Below are positions 59,158 through 64,000 of a DNA stretch of 64,000 nucleotides, piece after piece. The notes under the pieces were generated by a model. The model was not told where the DNA came from and did no database searches. It saw only the letters and a program-made list of their open reading frames with translations. Source of the DNA: Alphaproteobacteria bacterium (lineage in GTDB: Bacteria; Pseudomonadota; Alphaproteobacteria; Rhizobiales; JAJFHC01); the NCBI GenBank assembly GCA_021775805.1, contig JAJFHD010000105.1:1-64000 (forward strand), written 5' to 3'. The translations under genes were made by a program, and so were the position numbers. Each line of letters starts with the position of its first letter. The stretch's first letter is position 1.

Positions 59158-60264
59158 ATGTCTGAAAGCAGTTTGACAGGGATTGATGTCCTGCAGTCCG
59201 GTTCGACGCCGCCGTCGGCGGAGTCGGGCCGGGTGTCGCCGCAGGCCCGGCGTCACAACCAGATGCGGCGCGCGGTTGTAAACGCCCACCCCGAGGTCAA
59301 GGGTCTCACCGGGCCCAATCCCTACACTGCCTTGGCGGTGCCGGTGTTGCTGGCCATCCATTGGACGGCTGCCTGGGCTGTATCGGACACGAATCTGCTG
59401 GTTGTGTTTCTGGTATCGTTTTTTTTGGGACAGGTTGTTATTCACGCAACCGGTACACTTGTCCATGAAACGGCGCATCGCCTGATATTCAAAGGCCGAG
59501 TCCCGAAACTGCTGTTCGATCTCGGCCTGGAAACGATCCTGGCATCGTTTGCCAAGCAACTGACCTATCAGCACGAACATGTCAGCAGCCATCACAAGCA
59601 CATCGGGGACTATTCCCAGGATTACGAGCATGAGGATATTTGCGTTTTCCAGGCGCGTAACCTGTTTGGACGCAGACACCCGGCACTGCAAAGGATCGTG
59701 ACAATCGTCACATTGCTCATCAATCTGCTGCCCCTGGGTTTTCTGATTTCCGATGAGCTCTATCCCCGGTTCTACGGCTGGGTCACCGGACGACCGGTCA
59801 AGGATCGAAACCGGCAGGTGAGGGCGACGCGTCCGGCAAAATGGGAGAAGTGGGGCTTCATCGCCTATTCTCTTGCCATCAACGTTTTCCTGTTCTGGAT
59901 GTTTGGTCTCTATGGCTGGCTCTATCAGATCTGGTCGTTGTCATTGTTTCTGGGCAAGTGCGGTGTCACGAACCTTGGACAATCGTTGAGCGAGCACCAG
60001 GGAAACGATCTCGAGAATCCGACGATGTCGACTTATTGGTGGGGCAACTGGGTTCTCTTCAATACCGGGTATCACAATGAGCACCACACGTTTTCGAATG
60101 TTCCCTGGACCCGCCTGCCAAAGTTGAAACGAACCGCGCCGGAAGTGTTCAACAGCGCGAGCGAGCGGACCTATTTCGGGTTGTGGTGGCATCACGTGTG
60201 CAACGATTTCAGCCCGACACGACGCAATCCGCTGGTCGACGAGATTGAGGCAGGTCGCCGGTGA
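59158..60264 (+). CDS. Sphingolipid delta-4 desaturase-like membrane desaturase
   Basis: 368 aa. Three histidine boxes: HETAH (103-107), HEHVSSHHKH (139-148) and HNEHH (306-310), with about four membrane helices. The C-terminal run NTGYHNEHHTFSNVPWTRLP and the following LPKLKR closely recall dihydroceramide desaturase DES1 (GYHNEHH-x-F-x-N-x-P-x-x-x-LP) more than bacterial acyl-lipid desaturases. Predicted reaction: desaturation (or hydroxylation) of a sphingoid or acyl chain using O2. The N-terminal 40 residues are polar. Sphingoid specificity is inferred. Confidence 0.78.
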   Translation: MSESSLTGIDVLQSGSTPPSAESGRVSPQARRHNQMRRAVVNAHPEVKGLTGPNPYTALAVPVLLAIHWTAAWAVSDTNLLVVFLVSFFLGQVVIHATGTLVHETAHRLIFKGRVPKLLFDLGLETILASFAKQLTYQHEHVSSHHKHIGDYSQDYEHEDICVFQARNLFGRRHPALQRIVTIVTLLINLLPLGFLISDELYPRFYGWVTGRPVKDRNRQVRATRPAKWEKWGFIAYSLAINVFLFWMFGLYGWLYQIWSLSLFLGKCGVTNLGQSLSEHQGNDLENPTMSTYWWGNWVLFNTGYHNEHHTFSNVPWTRLPKLKRTAPEVFNSASERTYFGLWWHHVCNDFSPTRRNPLVDEIEAGRR

Positions 60265-60288
60265 TGTTGCAGGTGTATGCCGGGTAAC

Positions 60289-61047
60289 TTAGCGAATGGC
60301 TGCTTTCAGGAGCTTGGGGTAGACGTCCTGGCGGACGCGATGAAGCATGTCCTCGTCATCTATTTCCGCCCACACAAGGTCTTGCAGAAACACACAAGGA
60401 ACAGGCAGGTCTCGGGAGGCGCGCACAAGGCCGGTCTCGTAGTCTGCTTTGTCGTTGACCGCGTGGATCTCTTCGATGTGCACCAGCAGATTGTGTCGCA
60501 TGGCATCATCGCCTTTGAAAATGCCGACGAGTTCCCCAAGAGGGGCGTTCTGTAATTGGTTTCTCATCTTGGTCAGCCCCAGCAGCAGGTTGGTGCCGTT
60601 GACCGGGAAACTGTCGACGAACACTTCGTCGCCGGCACCGGTCATGCCCGAGACCAGGAGCGCGTTCGGGGCAGGACAAGAACACAACGCCTCAAGCGCC
60701 CTATGTTCGTATATTATGTCGGATTCCAACAAGAGAAATGGGCCAGTGACATTGTTCAAACCGACATGCAGGCTTTCCAGACTGCCGTTGCTGGCAAAGT
60801 TTGGGTTGTGGACACACCGGATGAAGTCGGGTTCTTGTCCGGCAATGTCCTCGATCAACGATGCCAGGTGGCCAGTGACGATCACCACTTTTCGAACACC
60901 AGCCGACCTGAGGTGTTCTACCGATCTCGAAATAAGTGTCTCTCCGCCGATTTCGACCAGGGCCTTGGGCAGCACCCTGCCGCGCTTGCCAAGGCGTATG
61001 CCCTGTCCGGCGGCAAGGATCAGAGCGGTTTCGGGCAATTCGGTCAT
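60289..61047 (-). CDS. LicC-like nucleotidyltransferase
   Basis: 252 aa. The N-terminal nucleotidyltransferase signature ALILAAGQGIRLGKRGRVLP with PKALVEIGG is followed by NPNFASNGSLESL and LLLESDIIYEH, the pattern of the LicC/phosphocholine cytidylyltransferase branch. These enzymes make CDP-choline, CDP-aminoethylphosphonate or CDP-inositol, depending on the member. It lies between two desaturase genes, so a lipid head-group donor is likely. The substrate cannot be told from sequence; inositol phosphate from Ino1 is one candidate. Confidence 0.78.
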   Translation of the reverse strand: MTELPETALILAAGQGIRLGKRGRVLPKALVEIGGETLISRSVEHLRSAGVRKVVIVTGHLASLIEDIAGQEPDFIRCVHNPNFASNGSLESLHVGLNNVTGPFLLLESDIIYEHRALEALCSCPAPNALLVSGMTGAGDEVFVDSFPVNGTNLLLGLTKMRNQLQNAPLGELVGIFKGDDAMRHNLLVHIEEIHAVNDKADYETGLVRASRDLPVPCVFLQDLVWAEIDDEDMLHRVRQDVYPKLLKAAIR

Positions 61048-61150
61048 TGGAGAGTTCTTTGGGAAGACGGGCTCGGGAACATTGCACGGATCAGTGAAAT
61101 TTTGCTAATCACTGTATATGTCAGAAAACTGAAGCGTTCGGGGTTGAAAT

Positions 61151-62302
61151 GTGACCGTACAAGCAGAAATCAGAGATGTGGACGCAGCCTTCAATGCCAG
61201 CAAGGCTTTTGCCACGAGTTCCAATCATTCCGCAATCGTCGAGTTGGCGACAACTGTTGTCCCGTATGCATTGTTGTGGTGTGCTGCCGTCTTTCTCCTG
61301 AACGCGGACAGTTGGCTCTTTCTGCTGCCGGTCGTGGTTGCTGCATTGTTTTTCGTGCGGCTCTTTCTTCTGTTTCACGACTGCCTACACGCAAGTCTTT
61401 TCCCGAATAGACGGGCGAACGAAGTCTGCGCCTACCTCCTGGCCCTGTTGTTTTTCGTGCCATCACGATACTGGACGGAAGAACATTTAGCGCATCACGC
61501 CACTGCACAGAACCTCGACCGCCGAGGCCGGGGAGATGTGATGTTGCTGACGGTGAAGGAATACCTGGCCCTGTCTCCTTTCAACAGATTTGCCTATCGT
61601 TTGTTACGAACCATGCCGGGCCTGTTCCTCGTCGAGATGATCGGGCGATGGCAGATACTCTATCGGCTTCCGTCATCGGGCCGTTCGAGAGCGTCTTCAC
61701 AGGGCATCATTCTGACAAATATCGGGCTCGTGGTCGTCCAGGGCACGATTTGCTCCCTGGCGGGCTGGCAGAACTATCTGATCATACTGGGATTGGTCTA
61801 CATCATCGGCGGATGCTTGGGGGTCTGGATATTTGTGTGCCAGCATGAGTTTGAAGACTCTGTGTGGTTTCGAAACGACGAGTGGACATTGCGAAGGTCT
61901 CCGTGGTCGGGCAGTTCATTTCTTGATCTTCCGGGGTGGGGGCATTGGATGGTCAACAATGTCAGTTATCATCACATTCACCACCTGAATCCAAGAATTC
62001 CAGGATACAATCTAGCGGCGTGCCACAACTCCGACCCGTTCTTTGCAACTGCGCCAACCCTGAGTATTCGGCAGGCATGGCGGTCGTGGCGTTGTCACTT
62101 GTGGGACGAGGACTCTGGAAAGATCACGAGCATCAGTGAACTGAAAGCAAAAGGGCCGGGTGGGCATGGCGCGTCACCGGATGCGGCGCAAAGCGGCCAG
62201 AACGATCTAGGTGTGCTGGACGCCTTGTACGACGGCACAAGAGTTGTGAGTGTACCCCGGAACGACAAAAGTGACCTGTCATCGGCACGCAGCGATCACT
62301 AG
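61151..62302 (+). CDS. Fatty acid desaturase family protein
   Basis: 383 aa, GTG start. Histidine boxes HDCLH (76-80), HLAHH (112-116) and HHIHH (274-278) with four to six membrane helices. It is of the acyl-lipid desaturase/hydroxylase/carotenoid ketolase superfamily; the boxes do not identify the substrate. A polar ~60-residue C-terminal tail follows the catalytic domain. It diverges from the LicC-like gene and is followed after 119 bp by a PimA-like glycosyltransferase. Confidence 0.82.
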   Translation: MTVQAEIRDVDAAFNASKAFATSSNHSAIVELATTVVPYALLWCAAVFLLNADSWLFLLPVVVAALFFVRLFLLFHDCLHASLFPNRRANEVCAYLLALLFFVPSRYWTEEHLAHHATAQNLDRRGRGDVMLLTVKEYLALSPFNRFAYRLLRTMPGLFLVEMIGRWQILYRLPSSGRSRASSQGIILTNIGLVVVQGTICSLAGWQNYLIILGLVYIIGGCLGVWIFVCQHEFEDSVWFRNDEWTLRRSPWSGSSFLDLPGWGHWMVNNVSYHHIHHLNPRIPGYNLAACHNSDPFFATAPTLSIRQAWRSWRCHLWDEDSGKITSISELKAKGPGGHGASPDAAQSGQNDLGVLDALYDGTRVVSVPRNDKSDLSSARSDH

Positions 62303-62421
62303 GATCCAGGGCCTAGGCCTCAACGCGGTGTCGTTGCCGGCTTCCTTGTTGCCGCCACTTTCCCAAATCGGCGGGTTTCGCACGACCGATCTGATCCTCT
62401 AAAACAATCTGGCACACTCTT

Positions 62422-63582
62422 ATGAAAATCGCGCAGTTGTGTCCCTATGACATCGATCGAACGGGTGGCGTGCAACGGCACATTAAGGCACTTTCGCAGG
62501 AACTGCAGAACCGCGGGCATGACGTCATCATCATTGCGCCGGGCCCCGCCCCAGACAAGCCGACGCCGGGGGTGGTGTATTCCGGAATTCAATATGCGAC
62601 AGGATGGAGTGGCACGCGCTTTGAGATTTCCGCGATTGGTGTTGCAGAACGGCGCCGGTTGCTGAATTTCCTCAAAGACTGGAATGTGGATATCGTGCAC
62701 TTCCACACGATCTGGGTACCAATGATGCCGTTCCAGGTCTTTCTGGGATTGGAGTGCGCTACAGCGGCTACCTTCCACGATACGCCGCCGGACACGAAAT
62801 CGGGACATATCTGGTTCAGAACCTATCAGATTTGGAGCCACTGGTTTCTCAACCGACTCGACGGCGCTATCGCTGTGTCGAAAGCACCGGCACGCCATCT
62901 TTATCGGGGGCCATGTGGTGTCAACCCGGTAATACTGCCACCTTGCGTCAATCTCGAGGATTTTCGGGCGATTGAGCGAACCCGGATGGATGGCACACGG
63001 GACTGTTTCGAAGTACTCTTTGTCGGTCGCTTTGAACCAAGAAAAGGGGTGACAACGCTTCTTGCCGCCTGGACGCTGCTTCTGGAAAAAACCAGAAACG
63101 ATCGCGGCAGTCGGAAATACAGGCTTACAATCGCTGGATCCGGTGAGCTCGAAAATGAGATACTGGAAGCGCGTGACAAATTCGGCGGCGACCGGGTGAC
63201 GGTCGTGAAAAAACCGACCGACGGCGAGATCCCGGAATTGATGCGCAATGCGGATCTGCTGGTGGCGCCGTCGCCTTACGGGGAGAGTTTTGGCATTGTT
63301 CTGGTGGAAGCCCTGGCTGGCGGACTGCCCGTGGTTGCTGCCGACAATCATGGCTATGTCACGGTTCTGACCGGGCCGGGGCGGGATTGTCTTGTCAAGG
63401 CCGGGCAACCGCATGAACTGGCCGATGCCATCATCCGTATGGCACAGGACGCGGGATTGAGAGAGACCATATCCAATTGGGGCCGGGAACACGCCATGTC
63501 TTTTGACGTCCGAAATACGGTGGCGGACTTCGAGAGTTTCTTTGCCGGTGCGATTGAACGGTTTCGCAACAGGTCGGCCTGA
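62422..63582 (+). CDS. PimA-like GT4 glycosyltransferase
   Basis: 386 aa GT-B fold. It begins KIAQLCPYDIDRTGGVQRHI and has VATFHDT-like ATFHDTPP, IAVSKAPARHL, VGRFEPRKGVTTLL and GESFGIVLVEALAGGLPVVA (E-x7-E). These blocks and their spacing resemble actinobacterial phosphatidylinositol mannosyltransferase PimA, though GT4 family members share many of them. It lies downstream of the desaturases and in the same window as an Ino1 operon, so transfer of a hexose to an inositol or ceramide lipid is a reasonable inference. Confidence 0.83.
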   Translation: MKIAQLCPYDIDRTGGVQRHIKALSQELQNRGHDVIIIAPGPAPDKPTPGVVYSGIQYATGWSGTRFEISAIGVAERRRLLNFLKDWNVDIVHFHTIWVPMMPFQVFLGLECATAATFHDTPPDTKSGHIWFRTYQIWSHWFLNRLDGAIAVSKAPARHLYRGPCGVNPVILPPCVNLEDFRAIERTRMDGTRDCFEVLFVGRFEPRKGVTTLLAAWTLLLEKTRNDRGSRKYRLTIAGSGELENEILEARDKFGGDRVTVVKKPTDGEIPELMRNADLLVAPSPYGESFGIVLVEALAGGLPVVAADNHGYVTVLTGPGRDCLVKAGQPHELADAIIRMAQDAGLRETISNWGREHAMSFDVRNTVADFESFFAGAIERFRNRSA

Positions 63583-63708
63583 AGAGGCCGTCAAAATTCG
63601 ACTGGAGTCAGCTTGCGGCAAGGTTTAAAAGGACCGGTGAGGGATTAGTTGGATTGCCGGAACCCGTTGTCTGGCGCGCCAACTCAAACATTCGGGTGGG
63701 AGAGGGTC

Positions 63709-64000
63709 GTGGCGAATGCTGCCGATCTTGTAGTATCGGCCGATTTCGGTACGAGCGGTGTCAAGGTCGGCGTGGTCGATCGTGGCATGAATATCCTTGC
63801 AAGCCAAACCGAGACCTATCCGCTTCATCTGCCGGCACCGGGATATGCCGAGCAAAATCCGGAGGACTGGTGGGCCGCCCTTTGCAGAGCCGTCTTGAGC
63901 CTCTCAGGAAAGGTGGAAAATCTCCCTGAGCGTACTGCGGCGCTCTCGTTCTGTGGCCAGATGGCCGGTGTGATTTGCGCAAATGCAGAGGGTAAGCCTT
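63709..64000 (+). CDS. FGGY family carbohydrate kinase, 3' end cut by the window
   Basis: 97 codons of the N-terminal domain from GTG 63709, with GGGAGAGG upstream. It shows the FGGY phosphate loop in VVSADFGTSGVKVGVVD, then PGYAEQNPEDWWAAL and ALSFCGQMAGVI. The family phosphorylates sugars or polyols (xylulose, ribulose, glycerol, inositol-like polyols); the fragment does not identify which. Continues past the window edge. Confidence 0.85.
   Translation, partial: MANAADLVVSADFGTSGVKVGVVDRGMNILASQTETYPLHLPAPGYAEQNPEDWWAALCRAVLSLSGKVENLPERTAALSFCGQMAGVICANAEGKP

Noticed and set aside
1..64000. CRISPR arrays, tRNA/rRNA genes, IS elements and prophage genes
   Set aside because: No regular short direct repeats with spacers, tRNA-like cloverleaf, transposase or phage structural gene was recognised by eye; a covariance-model or profile search would be needed to be certain.

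Overview
The window reads as a piece of chromosome from a GC-rich alphaproteobacterium, probably a marine or aquatic Hyphomicrobiales/Rhodobacterales-type organism. This is inferred from gene content: a complete beta-hydroxyaspartate cycle operon, a BKACE enzyme, a tripartite tricarboxylate (TTT) transporter, a purine/urate catabolism block and an FNR/FixK-type box. No rRNA, tRNA, CRISPR array, insertion sequence or phage gene was seen.

Layout. 1-8926 (minus strand): a cut secreted protein, then an apparent operon of a TIR-STAND-WD40 protein, a TIR-membrane-TPR protein and a TPR/class III nucleotide cyclase; this looks like a signalling or defence module. 9109-11331: an SDR divergent from a BKACE enzyme. 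11328-19546: a secreted protein, pbpC and a giant alpha-2-macroglobulin with an N-terminal PAN/Apple domain. 19860-23405: a two-domain universal stress protein behind a perfect FNR-type box, a small coiled protein, a third TIR protein (TIR plus membrane domain), a GNAT, and a close relative of AAC(3)-I aminoglycoside acetyltransferases. 23465-28902: bhcR divergent from bhcABCD, the glyoxylate-assimilating beta-hydroxyaspartate cycle.

28999-44193 is an accessory surface-glycan or modified-peptide region. It holds a SyrD-type ABC exporter, a cytochrome c remnant, a 1048-aa multidomain glycosyltransferase, a polytopic membrane protein, a DPM1-like glycosyltransferase, and a tightly packed block of PqqD-like (RRE) protein, HprK-like kinase, five GT2 glycosyltransferases (four of them tandem paralogues) and an NTP_transf_5 nucleotidyltransferase.

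44529-47982 holds inositol-3-phosphate synthase, a 3-ketodihydrosphingosine-reductase-like SDR and a CdsA-like cytidylyltransferase in one operon, facing pgpA, followed by a DUF4833 protein. 56519-63582 adds an orphan LptF/LptG pair, a sphingolipid desaturase-like enzyme, a LicC-like nucleotidyltransferase, a second desaturase and a PimA-like glycosyltransferase. Together these suggest synthesis, desaturation, glycosylation and export of an inositol- and/or sphingoid-type membrane lipid. This is the most interesting candidate system, with the RRE/HprK/GT2 block and the TIR/cyclase operon close behind.

48896-56476 is mainly purine catabolism: two HIU hydrolase-like proteins, a guanine-deaminase-like enzyme, OHCU decarboxylase translationally coupled to tctBAC, and a LysR regulator. 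The window ends inside an FGGY carbohydrate kinase gene.
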